Translations under genes and position numbers: made by a program
The notes under the pieces: generated by a model
Seen by the model: only the letters and a program-made list of their open reading frames with translations
Databases searched by the model: none
What the model was told of the DNA's origin: nothing
Part shown: positions 26,865 through 35,967 of the stretch, in pieces
Numbering within the stretch: position 1 is the first letter of the stretch
How the letters are laid out: each line of letters starts with the position of its first letter
Source: Allobosea thiooxidans
GTDB lineage: Bacteria > Pseudomonadota > Alphaproteobacteria > Rhizobiales > Beijerinckiaceae
Direction of reading: 5' to 3'
DNA: 64,000 nucleotides
Assembly (NCBI RefSeq): GCF_900168195.1
Contig: NZ_FUYX01000005.1
Coordinates: 186,001 to 250,000, forward strand

Positions 26865-29183
26865 TCAGCTGCCGGGTTGCGCTGCCCTGGCATTCCGGAT
26901 CGCATGCCAGATGCGGTCCGGTGTCGCCGGCATGTCGATATGCGCGACGCCCAGGGGACGCAGCGCATCGAGGATCGCATGGATCACGGTCTGCGGAGCG
27001 CCGATGCAGCCGGCTTGTCCCGCGCCCTTGACGCCGAGCGGGTTGGCCTGCGTCGGCAGCTCCACCATCGCGAGCTCGAAGTCTGGCAGGTCCGCTGCCC
27101 GCGGCAGCGCATAGTCCATGAATGTCGCGCTGAGGAGCTGCCCTCCCGCCGGATCGTAGCGGACCTGCTCCATCAGCGCCTGCCCGATGCCCTGCGCCAG
27201 GCCGCCATGGACCTGCGCTTCCGTGAGAAGCGGGTTGATCAGGGTGCCGTAGTCGTCGACGGCGACATAGCGCAGCAGCGTCACCGCGCCGGTATCGGGA
27301 TCGACCTCGACCTCCGCCACCTGAGCACCGTTCGGGAAGGTGAGCGGCGCGTTCCGATGGGCTCCGTGGCTCGACAGCGGCTCTCCGGTCGTTTCCATGG
27401 CATGGCGCGCGACCGTGGCGAGATCGGCTTCGCCGGCGCCGGGGGCACGGAACCGCCCGTCATGGAAGATGACGGCTTCGAGGGGAGCCTGGAGCAGCTG
27501 CGCGGCCGCGGGCTTTCCGGCTTCAATCAGGGCCCGGGCCGCCAGAACCAGGGCGCCTCCACCCATATGGAGCGAGCGCGCGCCGCCATGGCCGCCGCCG
27601 GTCGGGACCCGTGCGGTGTCACCCTGCACGAGGTTGAACTGTTCCGTCGGCAGGCCGAGCTGGCGGGACAAGACCTGCGCAAAGCTCGTTTCATGGCCCT
27701 GGCCGTTCGACTGGGTGCCGACCGCCATGTCGATGCTGCCATCGTGGCGGAACGTCAGCCACGCATCCTCGTCGGGGCCGCCGCGCGCGGTTTCGAGAAA
27801 ACAGCCGATTCCGAAGCCGCGCAACTTGCCGCGTCGGCGCGCTTCGGAGCGCCGGCGTGAAAAGCCGGCGCGGTCGGCGGCGGCGAGAGCGCGGTCGAGA
27901 TTTCCGGCGAAAGCGCCATCGTCGAGAACGGCGCCGAAAGGCTTCCGATAGGGGAAGCGGCGGATGAAGTTGCGCTTGCGCAGGAGGGCCGGGTCGATCC
28001 GCAGCCGGTGCGCAGCCTCGTCGACCAGCCGCTCGATCAGATAGTTGGCTTCGGGCTTTCCGGCGCCGCGATAGGCGTCGATCGGGGCGGTGTTGGTGAA
28101 GACGCAGCGGACATCCATGGTCATGGCCGGGATGTCGTAGAGCCCTCCCATCGCGGGCGTCGGCGCAGTGGTGGCGCTGCCCGGTCCGAGCGAGGAGACA
28201 TAGGCGCCGAGATTGGCGACGGTTTCCACGGCAAGGGCCAGGAAGCGACCCCGCGCATCGAGCGCCAGCCGGCCGGTCGTCAGGTTGTCGCGGGCATGGG
28301 CGCCGCCCGCGAAATCCTCGATCCTGTCGGCGAGCCAGCGCACGGGCCGGCCGAGGCGCTCCGCTGCCGCCAGCAGGAGCGCATATTCGGGATAGGTGAC
28401 GTTCTTCATGCCGAAGCCGCCGCCGACATCGGGGCAGGCGACGTCGATACGCCCCGGCTCCACCTTGAGAACGGCCGCGAGCTCGCGGCGGATGTCGTGA
28501 ACGGAGGCGCCGCTGAGCGACAGCCGGTAACGGCCGCTCTTCGCGTCGAACCGCCCGAGCGCCGCCCGCGGCTCCAGGGCCGCGGCAGCGATCCGGTTGT
28601 TCACGAGCCGGCATGTCACGACATGTGCTGCGCGGCGGAATGCGGCTGCGACGGCATCGTCGTCGCCGCGACGGTAGTGCAGGGCGAGATTGCCGGGAGC
28701 TTCCGCCCAGATCCGGGGCGCGTCCGGCCCGGCTGCGGCGGCGAGCTCCGTCACCGCGGGGAGGATGTCGTAGTCCACCGCGATCAACTCGCAGGCCTGG
28801 CGTGCCGCATCCGGGCTTTCGGCCACGACAAATGCGACGGGATCACCGACATGGCGGACGCGTTCGCGCGCCAGGGGCGGCCGCGGCGGCACGATCAGCG
28901 GGGGCTCGGCCTTGACTGCCAGCGAGCAGGGCAGGGGGCCGAGGTCTTCAATCTCCGCAGCGGTATAGACGGCGCGGACGCCGGGCAGGTTCCTGGCGGC
29001 CTTCGCATCGATGGCGCGTATTGCTGCGTGAGCGTGAGGCGAACGCAGCACGACGGCATGCAACGCGGCGGACACTTCCCCGTCATCCTGATAGTTGCCG
29101 CGGCCGGTGAGGAAGCGCTCATCCTCGAAGCGGCGCATCGAGCGCGGGTCTGCAGATGTCGCCGTCATGCCGGACCGATTCAT
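26865..29183 (-). CDS. xanthine dehydrogenase-family molybdopterin-binding large subunit (orphan)
   Basis: A 772-residue Mo-hydroxylase large subunit (aldehyde oxidase/CO dehydrogenase fold): N-terminal domain with F-L-T-G-R-G-N-Y, R-S-P-H-A-H-A, the G-G-G-F-G-M-K-N loop about residue 240, G-Q-G-H-E-T-S-F-A-Q near 480 and a C-terminal V-K-G-A-G-Q-A-G-C-I-G-A-P-Q. At the last motif the usual catalytic Glu (G-x-G-E) is Gln. No FAD-binding or 2Fe-2S subunit gene adjoins. ATG 29183 chosen (M-N-R-S-G); ATG 29168 is also possible. Confidence 0.88.
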   Translation of the reverse strand: MNRSGMTATSADPRSMRRFEDERFLTGRGNYQDDGEVSAALHAVVLRSPHAHAAIRAIDAKAARNLPGVRAVYTAAEIEDLGPLPCSLAVKAEPPLIVPPRPPLARERVRHVGDPVAFVVAESPDAARQACELIAVDYDILPAVTELAAAAGPDAPRIWAEAPGNLALHYRRGDDDAVAAAFRRAAHVVTCRLVNNRIAAAALEPRAALGRFDAKSGRYRLSLSGASVHDIRRELAAVLKVEPGRIDVACPDVGGGFGMKNVTYPEYALLLAAAERLGRPVRWLADRIEDFAGGAHARDNLTTGRLALDARGRFLALAVETVANLGAYVSSLGPGSATTAPTPAMGGLYDIPAMTMDVRCVFTNTAPIDAYRGAGKPEANYLIERLVDEAAHRLRIDPALLRKRNFIRRFPYRKPFGAVLDDGAFAGNLDRALAAADRAGFSRRRSEARRRGKLRGFGIGCFLETARGGPDEDAWLTFRHDGSIDMAVGTQSNGQGHETSFAQVLSRQLGLPTEQFNLVQGDTARVPTGGGHGGARSLHMGGGALVLAARALIEAGKPAAAQLLQAPLEAVIFHDGRFRAPGAGEADLATVARHAMETTGEPLSSHGAHRNAPLTFPNGAQVAEVEVDPDTGAVTLLRYVAVDDYGTLINPLLTEAQVHGGLAQGIGQALMEQVRYDPAGGQLLSATFMDYALPRAADLPDFELAMVELPTQANPLGVKGAGQAGCIGAPQTVIHAILDALRPLGVAHIDMPATPDRIWHAIRNARAAQPGS

Positions 29184-29513
29184 ATCGTTTCGCCAATTCC
29201 CTGCTTCCCGTGCGCTGAAGCATCGGAGAGCGGGCCTGCGCCGACAAGCTTGCCTTCCAGCCGCCGCCGTCAGCGAGGGCCTTGCTTCCAACGTCAGACA
29301 GTAGTTGCAGCGATCTGTCCGAAGGAAGCCCGCTTGCGCTTCGGGGGCCTGCGAAAACCGCTGCTCCGTTTCGCTCGCAGGGAGCGAGCATCACGACAAG
29401 GCCGGCGAGACATGGACTTCGTCTTGCGACGTCGCAGTTCGAACCGCGACACCGTGCGTCACCGGAAACGCAATGGGAAAATTGCAAATCCGGCGACGGT
29501 GTCGGTCTTCGTC
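29184..29513. other. 330-bp intergenic region without a recognised gene
   Basis: It separates the orphan molybdo-oxidoreductase start from the 3' end of the binding-protein gene, both on the minus strand. Open frames here have no family features. GC is locally lower at 29440-29520 (aatgggaaaattgcaaat). No clear promoter or terminator hexamers were recognised, though the promoter of the oxidoreductase must lie here if it is transcribed alone. Confidence 0.5.
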
Positions 29514-30722
29514 TTAACGCTTGATCGCCGGGCAGGCGCTTTCGCCCAACGGGCGGAACGCCTGATCGCCGGGGATCGTGGCGACGAGGTCGTAGAGGTC
29601 CCATTCGCTCTTCGACTCGGAAGGCTGCTTGGCGCGGAAGACGTAGAAGTCATGGACCATGCGGCCATCCTCGCGCAGCTTGGCGTTGCGGACCACGTCA
29701 TCCTCGATCGGCAATTCGCGCATCTTGGCGATGACCGTCTTGGCTTCGTCCGATTTCGCTGCGGCCACTGCCTTCAGATAGTGCCGCACGGAGGAGTAAA
29801 TACCGGCCTGGATCGCCGAGGGCACGGCACCATGCGTGGCCTTGAAGCGCTCCGAGAAGGCGCGGGTGCGATCGTCGAGGTTCCAGTAGAAGCCTTCCGT
29901 CAGCACCGTGCCCTGCGCCGCGGCGAGGCCGACGCTCTTCACGTCCATGGCGGTGAGGAAGAAGGCGACGAGCTTCTGCTTGTCCTGGCCGATGCCGAAA
30001 TCGCGCGCGGTCTTGATGCCGGCAACCGTATCGCCGCCGGCATTGGCGAGCGCGATGTAATCGGCGCCGGAGCCTTGCGCCGTCAGCAGCTGCGACGAGA
30101 GGTCGACAGCCGGGAAGGCGTGGCGGACGGAGCCGACATAGCGGCCGCCCTTGGCGGTGACCAGCGTCTTGGCGTCGGCCTCGAGCTGGTGGCCGAGCGC
30201 ATAATCGGCGGTGACGAGGTACCATTTCGTGCCGGGCTTGGTCAGGTAATTGGCGATGCCGGCGACCTGGACATAGGTGTCCCACATCCACTGGACGATG
30301 TGGTCAGGCTGGCAGGCATCGCCAGTCAGGCGCGCTGTTCCGCCGGGAAACAGGCCGACCCGGTTCTTGTCCTTGAGCAGGGGCGGAATGGCGAGCTGCA
30401 GCGAGGCGTTCGACATGTCGGCGAGAACATCGACACCTTGCCGGTCGATCCATTCGCGCGCGATGGTCGAGCCGATATCGGGCTTGTTCTGATGGTCGGC
30501 CGAGACGACCTCGATCTTCATGCCGGCGCATTCCGCTTTGAGGCAGTCGTCGACGGCCATCCGCGTGGCGGCGATCGAGCCCTTGCCGGTGATGTCGGAA
30601 TAGACGCCGGACATGTCGGTCAACACGCCGATCTTGACCGTGCCGCCCGAGATTTCGGCCTGGGCTGCGGTCGCGAGACAGAGCGCCGAGACGCCGGCGA
30701 GCGCGGAGACGATGCGTTTCAT
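29514..30722 (-). CDS. branched-chain amino acid-type (LivK/UrtA-like) ABC substrate-binding protein
   Basis: A 402-residue periplasmic binding protein. Signal peptide residues 1-22 (K-R-I-V-S-A-L then cleavage after A-Q-A). The mature protein starts with V-K-I-G-V-L-T-D-M-S-G-V-Y, the Peripla_BP_6 signature, and keeps the aromatic/Cys features of the family. It is the last gene of a four-gene catabolic operon and no permease or ATPase gene is nearby, so it must share a transporter encoded elsewhere or serve as a sensor-like scavenger. Confidence 0.9.
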   Translation of the reverse strand: MKRIVSALAGVSALCLATAAQAEISGGTVKIGVLTDMSGVYSDITGKGSIAATRMAVDDCLKAECAGMKIEVVSADHQNKPDIGSTIAREWIDRQGVDVLADMSNASLQLAIPPLLKDKNRVGLFPGGTARLTGDACQPDHIVQWMWDTYVQVAGIANYLTKPGTKWYLVTADYALGHQLEADAKTLVTAKGGRYVGSVRHAFPAVDLSSQLLTAQGSGADYIALANAGGDTVAGIKTARDFGIGQDKQKLVAFFLTAMDVKSVGLAAAQGTVLTEGFYWNLDDRTRAFSERFKATHGAVPSAIQAGIYSSVRHYLKAVAAAKSDEAKTVIAKMRELPIEDDVVRNAKLREDGRMVHDFYVFRAKQPSESKSEWDLYDLVATIPGDQAFRPLGESACPAIKR

Positions 30723-30783
30723 GGTTCCTCCCGATGCGAATTCTGTTCTGATTGAAGCGTGGTCTTGTGAAGCTGCGCCGGAC

Positions 30784-31803
30784 CTACCAATGCACCATCG
30801 GCAAGCCGGCGACGGGTGAACGGAAATAGGGAATGCGCGAGCCCTTCAGGCTGCCGACATAGACGGTCCTCAGGTCGGCGCCGCCAAAGGTGATGCTGGC
30901 GCACCAGGGCGCGATCGTGCCGCCGCAGGCGAGCATCAGCTCCGGCGTCGCCTCGTCGCGCGCGAAGGCGGCGAGAAAGGCTTGGCCGGCGGCGCTGCCG
31001 TGGTCGTCGTCGAGCAGGATGCGCAATTCTCCTTCCGGCGTGATCGCGAAGATCCTGTCGGTGAAGACATGGGTGCCCCAGAGATTGCCGTGGGCGTCGA
31101 AGGCGATGCCGTCGATGCAGGCGCCGTGGTCCTCGGGCCCGAAGGTCTCGCGGTCGGTCAGGCTGCCGTCGGGAAGCACGCGCAGCCGCGTCACCTTCCG
31201 CGCGCAGGTCTCGGCGACGTAGAGCCATTCTTCCGCGGCATCGAGCCTGATCTCGTTGGTGAAGGCGAAGCCATCCGCGACGATGCGCAGGCGCCCGCCG
31301 TCATAAAGCGCGACATAGCCATCGCGGACATGCGGGCTGATCGCCTTCATCCAGTTCTTCGTACGGGTCGAGATCGTCAGCCAGATGCGATCCTTGCTGT
31401 CGCGCAGGACGAAATTGACCTTGCCGATCGGCGCGCCGTTGATGCTGTCGACCAGCATGCGGGTCTCGCCGTCCCGCGTCATGATCTCCAGCCGGTCGGT
31501 GCCGAAATTGGAGATCAGGATGTCGCCATTGCCTGCGAAGGCGAGGCCGTTCGGCAGCGTGCCCGAGACGAAGCGCGCTTCCTCGTCGGCCGCCTCGGCA
31601 AAGCCGCGGCTCGCCGTCTGGGTGATCAGGCGTTGCGTGCCGTCCGGCCGGATATGGACGACGCCGCCGCGCGCATCCGCGCTCCAGAGCGAGCCATCGC
31701 GCTCGGCCAGGATGCATTCCGGCCGCTGCAGGCCTTCGCCGATGTAGCGGATCGCGGCAGGGTCGACGGTGAAGCCGTCGAGCGGGTTGGGGCGAGGCAC
31801 CAT
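30784..31803 (-). CDS. SMP-30/gluconolactonase/LRE-family protein
   Basis: A 339-residue six-bladed beta-propeller lactonase-like protein. Features: P-E-C-I-L-A-E-R-D-G-S-L-W-S-A-D near residue 25 (first metal Glu), N-G-L-A-F with N-F-G-T-D, F-T-N-E-I-R-L-D and C-I-D-G-I-A-F-D-A-H-G-N-L-W. The family hydrolyses sugar or other lactones with Ca/Zn. It lies 11 nt after the BKACE gene, so a lactone or related ester in the same pathway is likely; the substrate is not known. Confidence 0.88.
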   Translation of the reverse strand: MVPRPNPLDGFTVDPAAIRYIGEGLQRPECILAERDGSLWSADARGGVVHIRPDGTQRLITQTASRGFAEAADEEARFVSGTLPNGLAFAGNGDILISNFGTDRLEIMTRDGETRMLVDSINGAPIGKVNFVLRDSKDRIWLTISTRTKNWMKAISPHVRDGYVALYDGGRLRIVADGFAFTNEIRLDAAEEWLYVAETCARKVTRLRVLPDGSLTDRETFGPEDHGACIDGIAFDAHGNLWGTHVFTDRIFAITPEGELRILLDDDHGSAAGQAFLAAFARDEATPELMLACGGTIAPWCASITFGGADLRTVYVGSLKGSRIPYFRSPVAGLPMVHW

Positions 31804-31813
31804 GCCGGGCGTC

Positions 31814-32740
31814 TCAGAAATTCACCCGGTCGCCGCCCTTGAGGCCGAGCGTGGCGCGGGCCTCGTCCGGGGTGGCGATCTCGTAGCCGAGTTCCTCGAC
31901 GATGCGGCGGATCTTGGCGACCTGCTCGGCATTGGAGGTGGCGAGCTTGCCCTTGCCGATGAACAGGCTGTCCTCCAGCCCGACGCGGACATTGCCGCCC
32001 ATCATCGCGGCCTGGGTGCAGAAGGCCATCTGGTGGCGCCCGGCGGCGAGCACCGACCAGTGATAGTCCTTGCCGAAGAGCTTGTCGGCGGTGCGCTTCA
32101 TGAACATCAGGTTCTCGGGATCGGCGCCGATGCCGCCGAGAATGCCGAAGATCAGCTGCAGGAAGACCGGCGGCTTGAACCAGCCGCGATCGAGGCAATG
32201 CGCGAGATTGTAGAGATGGCCGACATCGTAGCATTCGTGCTCGAACCTGGTGCCGTGGCCCTCGCCGAGCAGCTTGTAGATGCGTTCGATGTCGCCGAAG
32301 GTGTTGCGGAAGATGAAGTCCTTGGTGCCGGCGAGATAGGGCTGCTCCCAGGGGTGCTTCCAGCCGCTGTACTTCTCCGCTAGCGGATGCAGCGCGAAGT
32401 TCATCGAGCCCATGTTGAGCGAGCACATCTCGGGCGCGGCCTTGAGCGGGGCGGCGAGACGGTCCTCGACGCTCATGTTGAGGCCGCCGCCGGTGGTGAT
32501 GTTCACCACCGCGTCGGTCGCCTGCTTGATGCGCGGCAGGAACTCCATGAACACGGCAGGGTCCGGCGTCGGGCGGCCGTCCCTCGGATCGCGTGCATGC
32601 AGATGCAGGATGGCAGCCCCGGCTTCGGCGGCGGCGATCGCCTGTTCCGCGATCTGGTCAGGGGTGATCGGCAGATGGTCGGACATGGTCGGCGTATGGA
32701 TGCCGCCGGTGACCGCGCAGGTGATGATGACCTTGCTCAT
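31814..32740 (-). CDS. beta-keto acid cleavage enzyme (BKACE; 3-keto-5-aminohexanoate cleavage family)
   Basis: A 308-residue TIM-barrel Zn enzyme. M-S-K-V-I-I-T-C-A-V-T-G-G-I-H start, Zn ligands in L-H-L-H-A-R-D (about residues 47-53), G-G-x-N-M-S-V-E-D-R, N-M-G-S-M-N-F and the late G-N-V-R-V-G-L-E-D segment with the fourth ligand. BKACEs condense a beta-keto acid with acetyl-CoA to give acetoacetate plus a new CoA ester; specificity varies widely. ATG 32740 with AAGGGAGAAGCGC upstream is the start. Confidence 0.93.
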   Translation of the reverse strand: MSKVIITCAVTGGIHTPTMSDHLPITPDQIAEQAIAAAEAGAAILHLHARDPRDGRPTPDPAVFMEFLPRIKQATDAVVNITTGGGLNMSVEDRLAAPLKAAPEMCSLNMGSMNFALHPLAEKYSGWKHPWEQPYLAGTKDFIFRNTFGDIERIYKLLGEGHGTRFEHECYDVGHLYNLAHCLDRGWFKPPVFLQLIFGILGGIGADPENLMFMKRTADKLFGKDYHWSVLAAGRHQMAFCTQAAMMGGNVRVGLEDSLFIGKGKLATSNAEQVAKIRRIVEELGYEIATPDEARATLGLKGGDRVNF

Positions 32741-32763
32741 GCGCTTCTCCCTTGATTGTCGGT

Positions 32764-33546
32764 TCACGCCGGCAGGATGGCGACGGCCCGCGTCCAGCCG
32801 GCAGAGCCGTTGCGCACCTTCACCGGCAGGCAACTGATCATGAAGCCGGTGGCCGGCAGGGCTTCGAGATTGTGCAGCTTCTCGATCTGGCAGTAACCGG
32901 CCTCGCGCCCGGCCTTGTGGCCCTCCCAGATCAGCGAGGCGTCGCCGGTCTCGGCGAAGCGGCGCGCGGTATGGCTGAACGGGGCGTCCCAGCTCCAGCC
33001 ATCGGTGCCGACGACCTTGATGCCCTGGCGGACGAGATGCAGCGTCGCCTCGCGGCCGAAGCCGCAGCCTGAATCGATGTAGTCGGCCTCGCCATAGCGC
33101 TGGCCTGCGCGGGTGTTGACGACGATGATCTCGAGCGGGCTCAGGCGATGGCCGATGCGCTCAAGCTCGGCATCGATCTCGGCCGGCGTGACGACATGGC
33201 CGTCGGACAGATGGCGGAAGTCGAGCTTCACGCCCGGCTGCAGGAACCATTCGAGCGGGCACTCGTCGATCTTGAGAGCTGGCGCCCCGCCATCCTGCGT
33301 CGGGTGATAATGCCAGGGCGCGTCGACATGGGTGCCGTTATGGGTCGAGATCGTCGCGAGCTCGACGGCCCAGCCCATGCCATCGGGGAGTTGCTCGGGC
33401 TTCAGGCCGGGGAAGGCGGCGGCGATGTCCTTCGCGGTCCCCTCATGGGTGCGGTAGTCGATCCTGACCTTCTGGAAGGGCGGGTCCGCGGGCACGTCGT
33501 TTTCGAGCGGAATCGAGAGATCGACGAGGCGCCCGGTGGGCATCAT
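32764..33546 (-). CDS. cyclase-family metal hydrolase (kynurenine formamidase-like)
   Basis: A 260-residue protein with the family motif [12 protein letters not shown] near residue 84 and L-V-D-L-S-I-P-L-E at the start; the latter half has V-V-N-T-R-A-G and G-C-G-F-G-R-E-A-T. Members hydrolyse amides, formyl groups or isatin. It is the first gene of the operon (23 nt before BKACE) and is divergent from a TetR-type gene. GGAGGAAA upstream supports the double ATG at 33543-33546. Confidence 0.9.
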   Translation of the reverse strand: MMPTGRLVDLSIPLENDVPADPPFQKVRIDYRTHEGTAKDIAAAFPGLKPEQLPDGMGWAVELATISTHNGTHVDAPWHYHPTQDGGAPALKIDECPLEWFLQPGVKLDFRHLSDGHVVTPAEIDAELERIGHRLSPLEIIVVNTRAGQRYGEADYIDSGCGFGREATLHLVRQGIKVVGTDGWSWDAPFSHTARRFAETGDASLIWEGHKAGREAGYCQIEKLHNLEALPATGFMISCLPVKVRNGSAGWTRAVAILPA

Positions 33547-33590
33547 GCTGGTTTCCTCCTGACGCCCCGTCATGCTCAATCGGCATAAAT

Positions 33591-33610
33591 TTGGACGAAC
33601 GTCCGACCAA
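33591..33610. promoter_or_regulatory. candidate TetR operator within the divergent promoter region
   Basis: ttggacgaacgtccgaccaa contains a perfect dyad ggacg-aa-cgtcc (33593-33604). On the minus strand TTGGTC and TATGCC flank it with 17-bp spacing, forming a plausible promoter for the cyclase operon with the dyad inside the spacer. On the plus strand a tagaat lies at about 33615. This is the layout expected for an autoregulating TetR-type repressor. Confidence 0.55.
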
Positions 33611-33679
33611 TAGCGTAGAATGCGCTTTCTGGTAAGAGCCAAATCACGCAGGGCAGGGGCGCTGCGAAGGAGGGATTCG

Positions 33680-34321
33680 ATGGCCGGAGCGCCGACGCGC
33701 GAGCGCATTCTCGACGCAGCCGAGCGGACATTCGCCGAGCGGGGCGGTGCCGACGGCGCCTCGATGCGCGATCTCGCCGCTGCGGCGGGGGTGCGGCTGT
33801 CGCAACTCAGCTATTATTTCGGCTCGAAGGAAGCGCTCTACCGGGCCGTCTTCGCCCGCCGGGCGGATGCACTGGCGCTGGCGCGCGGCACGGCGCTCGC
33901 CGAGGCGATGGCCGCATCGGCCCCCGATATCGGAGCCGTGGTCGAGGCGTTCATCGGTCCTTCGGTGCGCCAACGCTTCGCGGAAGGCGTGCAGGGCGCG
34001 GCCTTCGCGATGATGACAGCGCGGGAGGCGGTTGATCCGCGCGAATCCGCGCGCGGCGTGCTCGCCGAGCATTTCGACCCGACCGCGACGGAGTTCCTCG
34101 CAGCCTTCGCGAAGCTCTACCCGCGGGCGTCGCGGGGCGCGATGGTCGACGCCTATCTGTTCATGGTTGGGGCGCTGGTGATGACCATGGCCGCGGGCGA
34201 CCGCGCGGCGCGCCTCGACGACGAGCGCTGCGCGCTGTCCGCAGCCGGCCTTGCCGAACTTCTGCTGCAGCGCCTGACCAGCTTCTGCGCGGCTGGTATC
34301 GATCGGTTGCTGGGCGAATAG
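33680..34321 (+). CDS. TetR/AcrR-family transcriptional regulator
   Basis: A 213-residue repressor-type protein. N-terminal [20 protein letters not shown] and [23 protein letters not shown]. The C-terminal ligand domain resembles the CerR/DUF1956 type. ATG 33680 follows GAAGGAGGG; 20 upstream in-frame codons are not counted. Divergent from the cyclase/BKACE operon with a candidate operator between them. No gene was recognised in 34322-34518. Confidence 0.92.
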   Translation: MAGAPTRERILDAAERTFAERGGADGASMRDLAAAAGVRLSQLSYYFGSKEALYRAVFARRADALALARGTALAEAMAASAPDIGAVVEAFIGPSVRQRFAEGVQGAAFAMMTAREAVDPRESARGVLAEHFDPTATEFLAAFAKLYPRASRGAMVDAYLFMVGALVMTMAAGDRAARLDDERCALSAAGLAELLLQRLTSFCAAGIDRLLGE

Positions 34322-34518
34322 GGGCGCGCGTCCAAGACGCACCATCAGCAGAAGTCGACCAGCGGCCACGACGCTGCGCTGCGGGCATATCAATGGCCGT
34401 AAGGCCTTGGGCGCGCGTCCCGGCTAGCGTTCCGCCGAAACCGCCCTCATGCGGTGCAATGGCCCCTGGGGCATTCGCCAACCAAGCAGGAGTTTGCGCA
34501 GGTCTCGATCAGTTGCGT

Positions 34519-35961
34519 TCACCACGCGAGACCAAAGGCCGCCAACTCCTTCTCGGCCTCCGTCTGGGCATGATGAGGCGCCGTCGTCGTAGCCGGTACG
34601 AATTGGCCCCGCCCGCGGGTGCCGCAGAATTCGTGATAGCGGCTGATCACCTCGCCGCGGCTCAGCGTGATGGCCGGCCAGGCCGTGACCTTCAGGCCCT
34701 CATAGGGGGTGAAGTCGACATTGTGGTGCATGATCGTGTTGTCGATGACGCGGTCGTAGTTCTCGTCCCAGATGCAGAGGTCGGCGTCGGCCCCGATGGC
34801 GAGGTCGCCCTTGCGCGGCGCAAGCCCGTAGATCCGCGCGGCATTGGTTGCAGTCAGCCTGACGAATTCCGGCAGGCTGATGCGGCCTTCCTTGACGCAT
34901 TGCGTGAACAGGAGCGGCATGCGGATCTCGACGCCCGGCACGCCGCTGGCGATCTTGTCGAAGCTTGCGCCGAAGCCGTTCGGGAATTTCTCGATCTCGT
35001 CGAACCGATAGGGCGAGTGGTCCGAGGAGAGCACGTCGATGCGGCCATCGGCGACGGCGCGCCAGAGCTCGGCGCGATTGGCGTCGTCGCGGATCGGCGG
35101 GCTGAAGATGCCCTTGGCTCCCTCATGGCCGGGCTTGTCGAGCAGACTGCCATCGAGGGTCAAATACTGGGTGCAGGTCTCGACGAAGAGCGTCGTGCCC
35201 TTTGCGCGGGAAAGCGCGATCACGTCGAGCGACCGGCCGGTCGAGACATGCACGATCATGGTCGGCACGTTGAACAATTCGGCATAGGCGCAGATCCGGA
35301 AGACGGCTTCGGCCTCGGCGATGGTCGGCCGCGAGGCCAGATGGAATTTCGGCGCGACATGGCCCTGCACCAGCAATTGCCGCGTCACATGGTCGATGAT
35401 GTCGGTGTTCTCGCAATGGACCATGACCATGAAGCCGTGCCGGCGGGCGGCGGCGAAGACCGTGACGATGTCTCGATCGGCGATCCCGACAGCGGCGTAG
35501 GTCGTGAAGATCTTCAGCGAGCGCAAACCACCGGCCGCGGCCCGGGCGAGGTCGCGATCGAAATCGGGATGGGAGGGGTCGGTGACGACGATGTGGAAAT
35601 TATAGTCGAGCACCGTCTTGCGCGCGCGCTCATGATAATCGCCGACGGCCCAGGCGATCCCTTCCCCGCGATGCTGCGGGGCGAAGGGAAGCACCGTCGT
35701 CGTACCGCCGCAGGCGGCCGAGACCGTTCCCGAATAGAAGTCGTCCGCATTGATCCGGTCATGGGCCTTGCGCTGGTCGATATGGAGGTGGCTGTCGACG
35801 CCGCCCGGCGTGACCAGCCTGCCGGCCGCGTCGATGATCTCCGGCGCCTTGTCGCCGATCGCGCCGAGTTCGGCGATCCGGCCGTCGCGGATGCCGATAT
35901 CGGCGTTGAAGACGTCGCTGGAGCTCGCGCAGCGGGCATTGCGGATGACGAGATCGAACAT
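34519..35961 (-). CDS. hydantoinase/dihydropyrimidinase-family amidohydrolase
   Basis: A 480-residue cyclic amidohydrolase. Binuclear metal site residues are visible: H-L-H in V-D-S-H-L-H-I-D (about residues 57-64), the carbamylated Lys in R-S-L-K-I-F, His in M-V-H-C-E-N, His in I-V-H-V-S-T and Asp in S-S-D-H-S-P-Y. The chemistry is opening of hydantoin, dihydropyrimidine or allantoin-like rings. It is the last gene of an amino acid ABC/GntR operon (6 bp after the regulator), suggesting a cyclic ureide or N-carbamoyl amino acid source. Confidence 0.9.
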   Translation of the reverse strand: MFDLVIRNARCASSSDVFNADIGIRDGRIAELGAIGDKAPEIIDAAGRLVTPGGVDSHLHIDQRKAHDRINADDFYSGTVSAACGGTTTVLPFAPQHRGEGIAWAVGDYHERARKTVLDYNFHIVVTDPSHPDFDRDLARAAAGGLRSLKIFTTYAAVGIADRDIVTVFAAARRHGFMVMVHCENTDIIDHVTRQLLVQGHVAPKFHLASRPTIAEAEAVFRICAYAELFNVPTMIVHVSTGRSLDVIALSRAKGTTLFVETCTQYLTLDGSLLDKPGHEGAKGIFSPPIRDDANRAELWRAVADGRIDVLSSDHSPYRFDEIEKFPNGFGASFDKIASGVPGVEIRMPLLFTQCVKEGRISLPEFVRLTATNAARIYGLAPRKGDLAIGADADLCIWDENYDRVIDNTIMHHNVDFTPYEGLKVTAWPAITLSRGEVISRYHEFCGTRGRGQFVPATTTAPHHAQTEAEKELAAFGLAW

Positions 35962-35967
35962 GGGATT

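Noticed and set aside
28008..30755. A 915-residue plus-strand frame spanning two minus-strand genes and an intergenic region
   Set aside because: No recognisable domain; opposes a molybdo-oxidoreductase and a binding protein with intact motifs and a signal peptide.
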